From Vibrio lentus (GTDB lineage Bacteria; Pseudomonadota; Gammaproteobacteria; Enterobacterales; Vibrionaceae): a stretch of DNA of 53,441 nt. Under the pieces are notes generated by a model that did no database searches, had not been told where the DNA came from, and was given only the letters and a program-made list of their open reading frames with translations. A program made the translations under genes and the position numbers. Below are positions 8,202-17,640 of the stretch, in pieces (position 1 is the first letter of the stretch; every line of letters starts with the position of its first letter). The DNA is taken from assembly GCF_002875945.1 (NCBI RefSeq), contig NZ_MCZK01000010.1:1-53441 (forward strand), read 5' to 3'.

Positions 8202-9713
8202 TTAACTCAATGCCGTCTTGAATTTCTCAACGCGTGAAAACAGTAACCAATCCAATAGCATTGCAGCCACAATCGTTGCACCCGCGAGTGGAAACAGTAC
8301 CGAAATAACAACCACAGTCACCAAGCCTGCTTTCCATAAGCCTGCATCACCAAACTTCGGTGGCGTTCCCAGCTTTCTTTGGCCTGAAGGTCTGCGCATC
8401 CACCACATTACTCCACCAGTCACCGACACCACTATGAAGGCCAAACAGAACAACGCGTTTAGAAGCTTGTTGATGATGCTGATGTCACCTTGGTGCAGAG
8501 AAATACCAACGGCTAAAGTTTTGGCGAATAAATTGTAATCTTGCCACGTTACCTCTCCTAGAATGCGCCCTGAATATTGGTCGAGGTGAGTCGTGCGATC
8601 TTTAGTTGGGTCGATAATGTCACCTCCCATAGTATTCGCGGCCACGGTGTAAACACCCGACTCTGAACGTGGGAAATTAACTTTATACTGCGTAAAACCA
8701 AGTGATTGAGCTTTTGCTATCACACCATCAATAGAGAAATTACTGGCGGATAACACATGCTGAGAATGATCCTCACCCATCTTAGAATGATCATGAGGTT
8801 CAGTCGCCTCTTCTGCATGATGCACATGTTCGGCTGGCTTATCTTGAGACAAAGGCAATGGCGTTTGCTCTAGGTTCCAAGGCATTTCTTCTTCCGACCC
8901 GTGATTTAAAGAAGCATGCGTTTCGTTAGAAAGGGGAATGTCGTCCCACATTTGAGCAGGAAAAGTACTCCAGGCTTGCACTAGCTTACCGCCCCAAAAA
9001 CCTGTCCATGATAATCCCGAGAGAATAAACAACAGAAGAATGAATGACAGTGTCCCACCAATATTCGCATGCAAATCACGCATTAATACACGTGTTCCTG
9101 AAGCAAATCTAAGCTTGAGAAAACCAGCGCGGCTCGCGTTGTCTCGAGGAAGCCATAAATAGATTCCACTCACTAACAGTAGGATCGACAAGCTGATTGC
9201 AACCTCAATCAGGTAATCACCCCAATCGCCAATCAGTAATGTTCCGTGAATATCATTCGCGAGCTGATAAAGGCTATCGCTGCGCGGGATTTCTCCTACC
9301 ACTTCGCCCGTGTATTGATTCACCGTGGCGAAAACAGATGTTCCGTCTTCAAGTGCTACCGAAAAGCGGTTGGCCAAATCAGGCGCTTTACTCGGTACAA
9401 ATTGTGTCACCGAACCTTGTGGGTATTGATTTTGTACGACAGCTAATTGTTGCGACACCTTAATCGGTTCGCCCGATGCAACAATCTCAATCTCATCGTG
9501 ATGGAAAGCGAGTTCGATTTCATCATCAAACAGCATCACCAAGCCTGTAATGCTTAGCATTAACATAAACGGGATAACGAATAGCCCAGCATAGAAGTGC
9601 CAACGCCAAGTGAGGAAGTAGAGGGTTTTATTGCGATCTTTCGTTTTTACACTGCTTTTAGACTGCGAATTAGCTTGTGCTTTCGCAGTATCTTGAGATT
9701 CATTTCTCAACAT
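8202..9713 (-). CDS. PepSY-associated TM-helix membrane protein with His-rich loop
   Basis: About 503 residues. A TM helix near residue 40 (WHFYAGLFVIPFMLMLSITG) opens a PepSY-TM architecture, with further TM segments in the middle (SLSILLLVSGIYLWLP; FILLLFILSGLSW) and at the C terminus. Such proteins are often tied to iron or other metal uptake and membrane redox chemistry; function is not firmly known. A periplasmic loop holds seven His within 26 residues (EHVHHAEEATEPHDH and onward) plus Met, a probable metal-binding segment. I chose ATG at 9713 because AAGGA lies seven bases before it; an ATG at 9737 would add eight residues that overlap this ribosome site. The DUF2946-like gene lies 106 bp upstream on the same strand. 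Confidence 0.88.
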   Translation of the reverse strand: MLRNESQDTAKAQANSQSKSSVKTKDRNKTLYFLTWRWHFYAGLFVIPFMLMLSITGLVMLFDDEIELAFHHDEIEIVASGEPIKVSQQLAVVQNQYPQGSVTQFVPSKAPDLANRFSVALEDGTSVFATVNQYTGEVVGEIPRSDSLYQLANDIHGTLLIGDWGDYLIEVAISLSILLLVSGIYLWLPRDNASRAGFLKLRFASGTRVLMRDLHANIGGTLSFILLLFILSGLSWTGFWGGKLVQAWSTFPAQMWDDIPLSNETHASLNHGSEEEMPWNLEQTPLPLSQDKPAEHVHHAEEATEPHDHSKMGEDHSQHVLSASNFSIDGVIAKAQSLGFTQYKVNFPRSESGVYTVAANTMGGDIIDPTKDRTTHLDQYSGRILGEVTWQDYNLFAKTLAVGISLHQGDISIINKLLNALFCLAFIVVSVTGGVMWWMRRPSGQRKLGTPPKFGDAGLWKAGLVTVVVISVLFPLAGATIVAAMLLDWLLFSRVEKFKTALS

Positions 9714-9819
9714 TATTATTTCCTTTGACACACGCAAACATACCTTCTGAAAAAACCAGAAAGTAATCTGAGCATGGTTAACTTTACTTAATACTTTATT
9801 TTTTAATTATTTTAGTGGG

Positions 9820-10176
9820 TTAGATATAAGCAAGATCAAAGGGAGGGCCACGTGGGGCTTGCCTCATGTAGCGTTCGCTTAGAGCCAAAAAAGCGTAGCT
9901 GTCTGAGACAATAGAACTCAGTCGAGTTGTCAGTAGTGTAGTTGGAAGTTCGTCTTGGTGAAACGTGGAAAAATGGCTAAAGGGACACGGCTTTCCTTTG
10001 TGGGTATTGGGTTCGCCTTCTTCAATTTGAACCAGTTCAAAGCCGTTGACCGTACATAACGACGCCCATACTCCCGCACTATTACCATGAGCATTGATAA
10101 CAGGCATTAATGTTACTAGCACCCAGCTTAATGCTGTAGCAAGTAACATGGAGAAGTTGAACGAGGTTCGGCGCAT
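9820..10176 (-). CDS. Small secreted/membrane protein, DUF2946-like
   Basis: The 118-residue product has an N-terminal hydrophobic segment (FSMLLATALSWVLVTLMPV), a C-x(n)-C pair in the middle (LCTVNGF; PCPFSH) and a C terminus with APRGPP, like DUF2946 proteins. That family is found near metal-uptake genes but has no proven function. It lies upstream of the PepSY gene on the same strand and may be cotranscribed with it; with that gene's His-rich loop it suggests a metal-related unit. This is inference. Confidence 0.65.
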   Translation of the reverse strand: MRRTSFNFSMLLATALSWVLVTLMPVINAHGNSAGVWASLCTVNGFELVQIEEGEPNTHKGKPCPFSHFSTFHQDELPTTLLTTRLSSIVSDSYAFLALSERYMRQAPRGPPFDLAYI

Positions 10177-10482
10177 TATTCCTAATCTTTATAAATTTCC
10201 CTTATTATGAGGCACTTGCTATATAGGTAAACGTAAAGATTAACATCAGGTTAAAAAATTGAAGCTAACGCACACTCTTTTTAGTTAAAAACTGGTTACA
10301 ACGAAAGAGCCAAGAAAATGTGGCGAAACTCGACATAACAAACTGTTTATAAAAAAGACAATAAAAAACGCCGCCTTACACCTTCTCCTAAGAGGATAAT
10401 GTAAGGCGGCGTTTTAGAAATCAAATCTTAAGGTTTTGCTCTTTGATACGTATCTAACAAGCAAACTCTATTGGTTAGCAGA
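10177..10482. other. Intergenic region with the cytochrome b562 terminator
   Basis: These 306 bases lie between the DUF2946-like gene (start side) and the stop of the cytochrome b562 gene. They contain the strong hairpin at 10365-10415 and, to its left, an AT-rich stretch that should carry the promoter of the leftward DUF2946-like gene. I see no further gene. Confidence 0.5.
10365..10415 (-). terminator. Rho-independent terminator of the cytochrome b562 gene
   Basis: A 16-bp perfect stem (AAAACGCCGCCTTACA with its complement) encloses a 19-base loop. Read on the minus strand it ends in a T run, fitting termination of the gene at 10483-10878. Confidence 0.88.
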
Positions 10483-10878
10483 TTAACCGAAGATCTTGCT
10501 CCAAATGCTTGGATTACGCTTCTCGTGATACTCTTCACGAAGACCATCGATAGTACGAAGCTCTTGTTGTGCTGATTCAAATTCGCCTTGGTCTAGCTTC
10601 TTCTCAATGCTATCAATCGATGCACTGATCTTTTTGAAACCTTCCATGAAGTGTTCTTCTTTCTCAATTGGGTAAACACCCGTTTTGAGCTCAGCAACTA
10701 ACGTGTCGATACGTACGATAGGCTTTTGCATCTCTTCAATGTTTTGAGCTTCTGCCGCTTGTTTGAACGCAAGCTTCATTTCTTGCATGTTTTTCTTAAG
10801 GTCAACATTAGCAAAAGCGTTGCCAGACAATAGCGAAGCAGCGATTAAGCCAGATAAAAGGATTGAGCGAGTTTTCAT
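10483..10878 (-). CDS. Periplasmic cytochrome b562-family protein
   Basis: The 131-residue precursor has a signal peptide (residues 1-23, cleaved after AFA). The mature four-helix bundle matches cytochrome b562: the axial Met is M31 in KKNMQEMK and the axial His is H118 in EEYHEKRN, at the positions of Met7 and His102 in the E. coli protein. Heme is bound noncovalently and there is no CxxCH. It probably shuttles electrons in the periplasm; partners are unknown. The gene is monocistronic with its own strong terminator. Confidence 0.85.
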   Translation of the reverse strand: MKTRSILLSGLIAASLLSGNAFANVDLKKNMQEMKLAFKQAAEAQNIEEMQKPIVRIDTLVAELKTGVYPIEKEEHFMEGFKKISASIDSIEKKLDQGEFESAQQELRTIDGLREEYHEKRNPSIWSKIFG

Positions 10879-11044
10879 TGTTTCTCCAGGTGAAGCGATG
10901 TCTTTGAAGATAGCGCCATCGTTATTGTGGCACTTCGACTTTATTATTTTCGGCTAGTGTATACAAAAATCCGTCGGGTACAAAAATTGATTGTGTCGAA
11001 ATGCAAACTAGCTAGCTAATTACTGACAAGTACCGGGCAAACCA

Positions 11045-11791
11045 TCACTCAAATACCGAAAACTCGGCAATCGATTGACGACCACGCAATGCCAAAAAGG
11101 CTAAGAATTGCTGTGGTGAATAGGTAATAACCTTGCTCGAATCCACGCCCACCTCATCAAGTAGTGAAGACACGAGATCCAACCCGCCCACATCTACGCA
11201 GAAATGCGCATCGCTACCTGTCGTAATAAATGCCCCTTTCGCTTTAGCAATTCTTGCGATCTCGTAACAACGATCGACACTGCCAACGCGGCTATTGCCT
11301 TTAAGCGTGGTGTTATTAATTTCGATTGCTACGTTATGTTCTGCCGCGCATTGAATCACAGCTTCAAAATCGAAATCAAAATTAGGATTTCCTAAGTGAC
11401 CAAGTGCGTCAATGCGACCACCTTTAATCACATTCAACAACGCTTCTGTGTGAGTGGCAACATCCGATGGACGAAATACTGGCTCATGAAAACTCGCGAT
11501 CACCCAATCCAAGTTCTTATCGACACTCGGATGAATATCTATTTCACCCTGTGTGTTCATGATGTTGGACTCAACACCACGAATAATTGCGACATCTTCA
11601 ATAAAACGAGGAAGCACACGCTGGTTACTGAAGAACCAATAGTGTGGCGCGCCCGGCATAGACTCGGAATGGTCAGTAGTACAAAACATAGCTAAACCGT
11701 TTTGTTTCGCCGATTTCGCGTTTTCGATCAGCGTGCTGTAAGCATGACCACTTGCATATGTGTGGGTGTGGGTATCTACTTTAAGTTTCAT
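11045..11791 (-). CDS. ycdX: PHP-domain phosphatase YcdX
   Basis: The 248-residue protein has the full PHP metal-site set: DTHTHT (residues 6-11), TTDHSE, the Glu of GVESNI, SFHEP, LGHLGNP, EINN and GSDAH. The length matches E. coli YcdX (about 245), a cytosolic trinuclear-zinc phosphatase whose physiological substrate is not settled. The ATG at 11791 opens directly on the first motif. It is divergent from the HD-GYP gene. Confidence 0.9.
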   Translation of the reverse strand: MKLKVDTHTHTYASGHAYSTLIENAKSAKQNGLAMFCTTDHSESMPGAPHYWFFSNQRVLPRFIEDVAIIRGVESNIMNTQGEIDIHPSVDKNLDWVIASFHEPVFRPSDVATHTEALLNVIKGGRIDALGHLGNPNFDFDFEAVIQCAAEHNVAIEINNTTLKGNSRVGSVDRCYEIARIAKAKGAFITTGSDAHFCVDVGGLDLVSSLLDEVGVDSSKVITYSPQQFLAFLALRGRQSIAEFSVFE

Positions 11792-11827
11792 GAATCAATG
11801 CCCTCATAGCTTGGTCTTTAAACGTTT

Positions 11828-11860
11828 TTCAAAAAGGTATTCCTGAACCCCTTTTTGAAA
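11828..11860. promoter_or_regulatory. Perfect 11-bp inverted repeat upstream of ycdX
   Basis: TTTCAAAAAGG (11828-11838) and CCTTTTTGAAA (11850-11860) flank 11 bases, starting 37 bp before the ycdX start in the gap shared with the HD-GYP gene. It could be an operator or an RNA hairpin; no known regulator fits. Confidence 0.4.
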
Positions 11861-12058
11861 TGGAGTGCCTCGTGGCAACAATTTAACCAGTTTATCAGCT
11901 GAAAGTGACAATTAGCACTTAAAGATAAGGCTTTATTGTTATTTCACTTCGTCACAGTAAAGCACTGCGTATCCAAACCAACGTCTTAATTACACCAATT
12001 TTTTGCAACCTACCCAAGTTCGTCAATACTTATACCAGTTAACAAGCTGGAGTGTTTG

Positions 12059-15000
12059 ATGAGACGAAGACGATATCCGCTGAGTATCCACATCACTAGC
12101 CTTTTCCTGATTTTGACAACACTTGTTGGTGCCGTACTTATCTCAATAAGCTACCGCCATTCGCAAGAGTTGCTATTAGGCACGGTGCGCGAAATCAGTA
12201 ATGAACATCGCGATAAACTGGAATCGGTATTTAAGCAAGCCATCGCGCCCGTTATCACAACCTTGAATGTGATGGCTGTAAGCCCGTTTGTTTCTCATCA
12301 AACTTCGTCTACTGAGCAGGAATCTTGGATCGCTTCTATCGACATCATATTTAAGCAAAATACCAATTTAGTCGCGCTGTTTTATGGGTCTGATGATGGA
12401 GAGTTTAGGATTTTCCGACCACTGAGCACCAACAAACAAAGACTTGAAAACAACGCACCAGCCAAAGCCACGATGATGGTCAGTACGATCAACCTAAAGG
12501 GCGAAAATCTTATCTCTTATCTTGATGGCGCACATAAGGTATTGAGCATCGTACAACAAGAGAGTGAGTTTAACCCTACCACCCGACCTTGGTTTCGCAA
12601 CGCTAAACCCGATGGAACAATCAAACTCTCTGAGCCTTATCTGTTTTACTTTCTTAAGAAGAACGGCATCACCCTTTCAAGGCGAACTTATGAGGGTAAT
12701 CATGTGGTTGGCGCTGATTTCACTTTGGACTCTTTATCCTCTCAAATAAGCCAACTCGCCTATTCACCACAGAGCCGCTTGGCTTTGTTTGACCAACATT
12801 TCAACCTGTTAGGCCAACACCAACTTGACCTAGCAATACCCAACTTAAGCCCCATAGGTGATAACGACCGCACCAATAGCAACTTAGAGGACAATAAAAG
12901 ATCTAGTAGTGAGCAAAGCCAACAACTATTCAACATCCCTAAACGTGATCAAATGGCCGCCTTAAAGTCGTCTGTTCTAGCCCCTCTTATTTCTGATGAA
13001 GAGAAATTCAACCTCAATTTAAAGAACATTGAGTACAACCTAAACACTTGGGCATTAACATTAACGCCCGTTGAGCTGACCCAAGATGTCACCCTTTATT
13101 TGGCCGAAGCGACACCGCACAATGATCTGCTTTCTGATCTTATCTCGATGCGTGATAAACAAGTTGCCGTCGCGATTGGTATGTTGTTTATCTGTTTTGG
13201 TATCGTGTGGTTGGTCGCCAATCGCCTTTCTCAACCTCTCAATACACTCATGCAGCTGACTGACAACATTGCTCGATTTGATTTCAGACGAACCCATTAC
13301 CCCAAGAGCATGATCAAAGAAGTGGCCAACCTCGCCCATTCCATTGAGCTGATGGAACACACACTTCATGATCTGATTAATTTACTGCGAGACACCGCGG
13401 GTAATCAGGAGTTTTCGATATTAGCCAAAAATATTGCCCATCAAAGCTACCTAATTACCAAAGCTGAAACCATCGTGCTGTTTACTCAGTCCGAAGAAAA
13501 GGATGTGTTTGATACGGCAGCCAACCTCGCCATTCTTCCCTTTAAGGCCGACATCAATGACTTCATCAAGCATACCCCTTGGTTGCTGTGTCAGCTTAAA
13601 TCTGGCGAGACCATTCACCTCAACCGAGAGGATAATGTTCTTAACTATTATCAAGATTCTATCTTCAATTCAGATCTGTACCTATTCCCTCTGTTGAATC
13701 GTGAAAAGTTGTTGGTGGGCATTGTTGTGATTGGCTATGAGAGACCGATCACCAAGATACAGGCAGATAAACATGCCTTTTTAAGAGAGCTGCTTAGCTT
13801 TGCCGAAATAGCTAAAGACAACATTGACCAAATGCAGCAACAGAAAGACATGCTCAATGCCTTCATAGAATTGATCGCCTCTGCGATTGATACCAAATCG
13901 CCTTACACGGGCGGACATTGCCAACGTGTTCCTGAGCTCACCAAATGGTTAACCCAAGCCACCATAGACGATGACCGTTACTACCCACAGTTCTCACTCG
14001 ATAACAAACAATGGGAAGAACTGATGTTAGCGGCTTGGCTGCACGATTGTGGCAAAGTGACCACACCAGAATATGTGGTAGATAAGGCAACAAAATTAGA
14101 AACGATATATGACCGAATCCACGAAATACGCATGCGTTTTGAATTGCTAAAGCAACAAGCTGAAACCGATTATTGGAAAGCCATGGCGAACGGTGCACTC
14201 CAAGAAGAGCAACTTAAAATACTCGAACAAAGTCTGTCTGAATTGGATGAAGAGTTTGCCTTCGTTGCACAGTGCAACCTTGGCGGGGAGTCGATGACGG
14301 ACGAGCAATTAGATCGCTTAGACCAAATAGCCAAACGCCAATGGAAACGAACACTCGATGATCAACTAGGGTTATCTTGGTCTGAAAAAGAGAGATTTAA
14401 TGCACAACAAGACACCACAGAGAATAGTGAAGCTGAGCCAACAAGCAAAAACCAAACACTACCGGTGATGGAGCCACTGCTTGCTGATAAACCCGAACAT
14501 AAAATACCTTGGGATAATGGCTTTAACCCAGCCGACGTGTGGCAAGAAGCGTTTGTACTCAAGCCCGGTGAAGTGAAGTACAACCAGGGTGAATTGCACA
14601 ATTTGAAAGTACGTCGCGGTACCTTAAACGACGAAGAACGCTTCATGATAAACGACCATATCATTCAAACCTTCACCATGCTCAACAAGCTCCCTTACCC
14701 ATCTTATCTCAAGAACATTCCTGACATTGCCAGCGGACACCACGAACGTATCGATGGTAAGGGTTACCCGAGAGGCTTAAACGAAGATCAATTACCTCTG
14801 CCTTCTAGAGCGATGGCGATCGCTGATGTATTTGAAGCGCTCACCTCCAGTGATCGCCCGTATAAGAAAGGCAAACTCCTAAGCGAATCACTCAATATCA
14901 TGACCGACATGGCCACCAGCGGTCATATCGATCCAAAATTGTATCTACTGTTCTTAGAAAACAAAATCTATGACAAATACGCGGAGCGATTCCTTGAAAC

Positions 15001-15073
15001 TAACCAACGCTGCGAGATTGATCAGAGTAAGCATATCGAACGAGTAAAAGAGTACATACGTTCATTGTTCTAG
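12059..15073 (+). CDS. Membrane-bound HD-GYP c-di-GMP phosphodiesterase with dCache sensor
   Basis: About 1004 residues. TM1 (about 9-31), a large periplasmic dCache-like sensor (to about 360), TM2 (about 366-386), HAMP (to about 440), a GAF-like region (about 450-600), then HD-GYP. Key motifs are HDCGK (H662, D663) and the signature HHERIDGKGYP (H894, H895). These enzymes degrade c-di-GMP at the inner membrane in response to a small ligand. The gap between HDCGK and HHE is 233 residues, far more than in a compact HD-GYP domain, with a charged coiled-coil-like stretch and a Q/E/S/T-rich stretch. I chose ATG at 12059 because GGAG lies a few bases upstream; a TTG sits one codon earlier. Confidence 0.9.
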   Translation: MRRRRYPLSIHITSLFLILTTLVGAVLISISYRHSQELLLGTVREISNEHRDKLESVFKQAIAPVITTLNVMAVSPFVSHQTSSTEQESWIASIDIIFKQNTNLVALFYGSDDGEFRIFRPLSTNKQRLENNAPAKATMMVSTINLKGENLISYLDGAHKVLSIVQQESEFNPTTRPWFRNAKPDGTIKLSEPYLFYFLKKNGITLSRRTYEGNHVVGADFTLDSLSSQISQLAYSPQSRLALFDQHFNLLGQHQLDLAIPNLSPIGDNDRTNSNLEDNKRSSSEQSQQLFNIPKRDQMAALKSSVLAPLISDEEKFNLNLKNIEYNLNTWALTLTPVELTQDVTLYLAEATPHNDLLSDLISMRDKQVAVAIGMLFICFGIVWLVANRLSQPLNTLMQLTDNIARFDFRRTHYPKSMIKEVANLAHSIELMEHTLHDLINLLRDTAGNQEFSILAKNIAHQSYLITKAETIVLFTQSEEKDVFDTAANLAILPFKADINDFIKHTPWLLCQLKSGETIHLNREDNVLNYYQDSIFNSDLYLFPLLNREKLLVGIVVIGYERPITKIQADKHAFLRELLSFAEIAKDNIDQMQQQKDMLNAFIELIASAIDTKSPYTGGHCQRVPELTKWLTQATIDDDRYYPQFSLDNKQWEELMLAAWLHDCGKVTTPEYVVDKATKLETIYDRIHEIRMRFELLKQQAETDYWKAMANGALQEEQLKILEQSLSELDEEFAFVAQCNLGGESMTDEQLDRLDQIAKRQWKRTLDDQLGLSWSEKERFNAQQDTTENSEAEPTSKNQTLPVMEPLLADKPEHKIPWDNGFNPADVWQEAFVLKPGEVKYNQGELHNLKVRRGTLNDEERFMINDHIIQTFTMLNKLPYPSYLKNIPDIASGHHERIDGKGYPRGLNEDQLPLPSRAMAIADVFEALTSSDRPYKKGKLLSESLNIMTDMATSGHIDPKLYLLFLENKIYDKYAERFLETNQRCEIDQSKHIERVKEYIRSLF

Positions 15074-15128
15074 ACTCTAAGTTCTAAGTTTCAGTCTGTA
15101 GCTTTTAGTCTTTAACTTAGCTCAATGT

Positions 15129-16148
15129 TTAGCTTTTAGCGGCAGACTCCAACACCGTAACGTTCGCTACAGTCACTGTGGTGCTCGATGTTTGCTTGGC
15201 TTTCACTCTGCTGTGTCTTTTAGCCAATAGAGTATTGGTTATGCTCGCCACGACGATCAAATTGATGCCGATTAGCTGCTGAGTAGAAAACACATCATCA
15301 AAGAACAAGCTCTGCCATAACGCACTGAACAGCATGTTAGTAAAAATTAGGGGAGCTAATTGAGAACCGCTGTCTGCCAACTTGTACGCTTTCGAGCGGA
15401 AGATTTGCGTGTTAATGGTAAACAGAGCCAATCCAAAAGCGCCCAACCCAATCCAACGTAAGTCATCAAAAGATAACAGAGCCGACAAGGTTTCATTGTC
15501 CGCAGCACTCTCAAGCACAACAGGAACAGCAGATACTGAAGTAAACACAACCATTGGTATCACAATGATTGCCGCGACCAAGAACGTCCACGCGTTAAGC
15601 TCTGCGGGTGTCAGGCTCGTCTTAGAGGCTCGGTACAAGCTCACCTGTGAGCCAGAGTTAAACATCCCCGCCAATAAACCCAGCAACAGTGCAGGTCTAA
15701 AGAACTCAGAGCCAAACTCAAACTGCGACCAATCCCCTGCCATCATCACGACACCAACAAAGGTAATCCCTAAACAAGCGATGGTCGTTGTATGGATCTT
15801 AGTTCCAAACATTAATTTTTCTAACAACGGAATAAACAGTGGACCCGTGCTGAATAAGACCACACCTTCAACCAACGTTAAGGTTTGTAATGAAGTCAGG
15901 AAACACCACTGGCATGCCACCATAAAGATCGCACGCATCACCAAAGGCTTCCACATATCGAGTGAAGGTTTTGTGATCTTGTAAAACATCAAGAATAGAA
16001 ATAAAAACAGACTGGGTAAGAAAAAACGCACAAAACTCAATAACGAAATGGGCATCGTTTCAGATAGATACTTGGCCATCAAGCCACTTAAAGACAAACT
16101 GAACGTCGACAACAACATAAAAGTCGTCGCCTTGGTAATATCAGACAT
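15129..16148 (-). CDS. DMT-superfamily (EamA) transporter
   Basis: About 339 residues with ten predicted TM helices arranged as two EamA repeats, for example FMLLSTFSLSLSGLMAKYL at the start and LIGINLIVVASITNTLLA at the end. These inner-membrane permeases export or import small metabolites; the substrate is unknown. ATG at 16148 follows a strong ribosome site (AGGAGGTGATAATT); a GTG three codons earlier lies inside that site. It is divergent from the LysR gene at 16240, which is the likely regulator. Its stop lies among degenerate repeats. Confidence 0.88.
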   Translation of the reverse strand: MSDITKATTFMLLSTFSLSLSGLMAKYLSETMPISLLSFVRFFLPSLFLFLFLMFYKITKPSLDMWKPLVMRAIFMVACQWCFLTSLQTLTLVEGVVLFSTGPLFIPLLEKLMFGTKIHTTTIACLGITFVGVVMMAGDWSQFEFGSEFFRPALLLGLLAGMFNSGSQVSLYRASKTSLTPAELNAWTFLVAAIIVIPMVVFTSVSAVPVVLESAADNETLSALLSFDDLRWIGLGAFGLALFTINTQIFRSKAYKLADSGSQLAPLIFTNMLFSALWQSLFFDDVFSTQQLIGINLIVVASITNTLLAKRHSRVKAKQTSSTTVTVANVTVLESAAKS

Positions 16149-16239
16149 AATTATCACCTCCTATGACACCTATTTTAGAAGCGTGACGTGATGAAAAATA
16201 GCGAGTAATATTAACGGTAACTGTAAGGAAAACTTACCA

Positions 16240-17154
16240 ATGAAAAAACTCGTTCCGCTTAAATCCGTTTATGCGTTCATCGCTGTGGCTGAAACTGGCA
16301 GCATGACCGACGCCGCTCGTGTGTTGTACGTCAGCCACTCTGCGGTAAGCCAAGCTATCAAATCATTGGAACAACTGGTCAATAAACCATTATTCCAACG
16401 TGTAGGCCGTCGTGTTGTGCTTAATGCCGCAGGTAAGCGATATTATCGTAAAGTCGCGCCTGCACTGGAACAGGTGATAGAAGCCACCGAAGAACTGGCA
16501 AGAATGCCTAACGATCACCGCATTACTCTCAACATGGTCAATTCACTCGCGATGCACTGGTGGATCCCTCGAGTGCCCGACTTCCAAGCCTTTGCTCCCT
16601 CTCTTGATATCCGTATTTCCACGTTAACCGGCCCTTTTGATATCGAGCAGGAAGGTGTCGATATTGCCCTTGTCCATGGCAAGCCGAACGAGTGGGACAA
16701 ATATTACAGCGAAAAGCTCGGTAACGATGATCTGGTATTGGTGTGCAGCCCGGCACTATTGAAAAACCAAATGGGGTTAAGCGTTGAACAACTTGTGAAA
16801 CAAAACCCAACCATTGGTGCGTTTAACCCAAGACGACAACATGACTGGCAAGTGTGGTGTGATCATTACCAAATACCAATGCCGACGTTCCACAGTAACT
16901 TAACGTTCGATGTCTCCATTCAAGCCGTACAAGCTGCGACTCGTTCGCTTGGTGTATTAGTCACTCACCGCTTGTTTGTGAAAGATGACATCAGCCATGG
17001 CATGTTGGTCGAAATTAGTGAGCCAGTGGCTAACCCCCATCAAGATTTCTATTTCGTTTGTCCAAAAAACAAATTAAAACAAGAAAGTGTGCTAAAACTG
17101 AGAACATGGTTGAGGCATGAATTCACTCGCTCAGAGACAAAGCTCAGCGAGTAA
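16240..17154 (+). CDS. LysR-family regulator (GcvA-like)
   Basis: The 304-residue protein has a LysR HTH (residues 8-66; SMTDAARVLYVSHSAVSQAIKSLE) and a substrate-binding domain (about 90-295). PLKSVYAFIAVAETGS and the RISTLTGPFDIEQEGVDIALVHG region resemble the GcvA-like subgroup. It is divergent from the DMT gene over a 91-bp gap, a typical regulator-target pair. Its stop codon is the first of a series of in-frame stops inside a 15-bp repeat. Confidence 0.9.
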   Translation: MKKLVPLKSVYAFIAVAETGSMTDAARVLYVSHSAVSQAIKSLEQLVNKPLFQRVGRRVVLNAAGKRYYRKVAPALEQVIEATEELARMPNDHRITLNMVNSLAMHWWIPRVPDFQAFAPSLDIRISTLTGPFDIEQEGVDIALVHGKPNEWDKYYSEKLGNDDLVLVCSPALLKNQMGLSVEQLVKQNPTIGAFNPRRQHDWQVWCDHYQIPMPTFHSNLTFDVSIQAVQAATRSLGVLVTHRLFVKDDISHGMLVEISEPVANPHQDFYFVCPKNKLKQESVLKLRTWLRHEFTRSETKLSE

Positions 17155-17211
17155 CTAATCATCAAGTAACCAATCATTTAGTAACAACTCATCTAGCAAC
17201 CAATCATCTAA
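17152..17211. repeat. 15-bp tandem repeat, 4 units, starting at the LysR stop codon
   Basis: Units at 17152-17166, 17167-17181, 17182-17196 and 17197-17211 share T/CAAC-N2-A/C-TCAT-N2-A-A/G. The period is a multiple of three, so the LysR frame meets TAA at 17152, 17167 and 17182 and TAG at 17179 and 17194. The array ends just before the ybjQ ribosome site. Confidence 0.85.
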
Positions 17212-17226
17212 CTTACAGAGGCCACT

Positions 17227-17547
17227 ATGATTATTACCACCACACAATCTGTCGAAGGCAAACGCATTGTCGATTACAAAGGGGTTATTGCCGGAGAAGC
17301 CATTCTAGGGGTTAACGTTTTCAAAGATATGTTCTCAGGTATTCGAGACTTCGTCGGTGGACGTTCTGGAACTTATGAAAAGGAACTGGAGAAAGCACGT
17401 AACTACGCATTCAAAGAGCTGGAACAGAAAGCCATTGAAGCGGGTGCAAACGCGGTGGTTGGCGTCGATATTGATTATGAAGTATTGGGGACGGGTAATG
17501 GCATGCTGATGGTTTCAGCCAGTGGCACAGCAGTCGTTGTCGCTTAA
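17227..17547 (+). CDS. ybjQ: YbjQ/UPF0145 family protein
   Basis: The 106-residue protein matches the YbjQ (UPF0145) family over its whole length: [59 protein letters not shown]. The family forms small homo-oligomers; a heavy-metal-binding role has been suggested but its function is not established. CAGAGG seven bases before the ATG is a good ribosome site. It may be read with the upstream LysR gene. Confidence 0.9.
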   Translation: MIITTTQSVEGKRIVDYKGVIAGEAILGVNVFKDMFSGIRDFVGGRSGTYEKELEKARNYAFKELEQKAIEAGANAVVGVDIDYEVLGTGNGMLMVSASGTAVVVA

Positions 17548-17575
17548 TCCAACCTGCAATTATCTATAAACACTT

Positions 17576-17614
17576 ATTCCAACCTTCGGTCTTTCATCAC
17601 CGAAGGGTTGGAAT
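17576..17614. terminator. Hairpin between convergent ybjQ and M23 peptidase genes
   Basis: ATTCCAACC-TTCGGT pairs with ACCGAAGGGTTGGAAT around an eight-base loop (one bulged G). It lies between two convergent stops. The T tracts are weak on both strands, so efficiency is uncertain. Confidence 0.65.
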
Positions 17615-17640
17615 AAATATAAGCTGAGACTGAGTTTGAT

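Noticed and set aside
15382..15984. A 200-residue open frame on the plus strand
   Set aside because: It is wholly antisense to the DMT transporter gene, has no protein-like domain and matches a shadow of the real frame.
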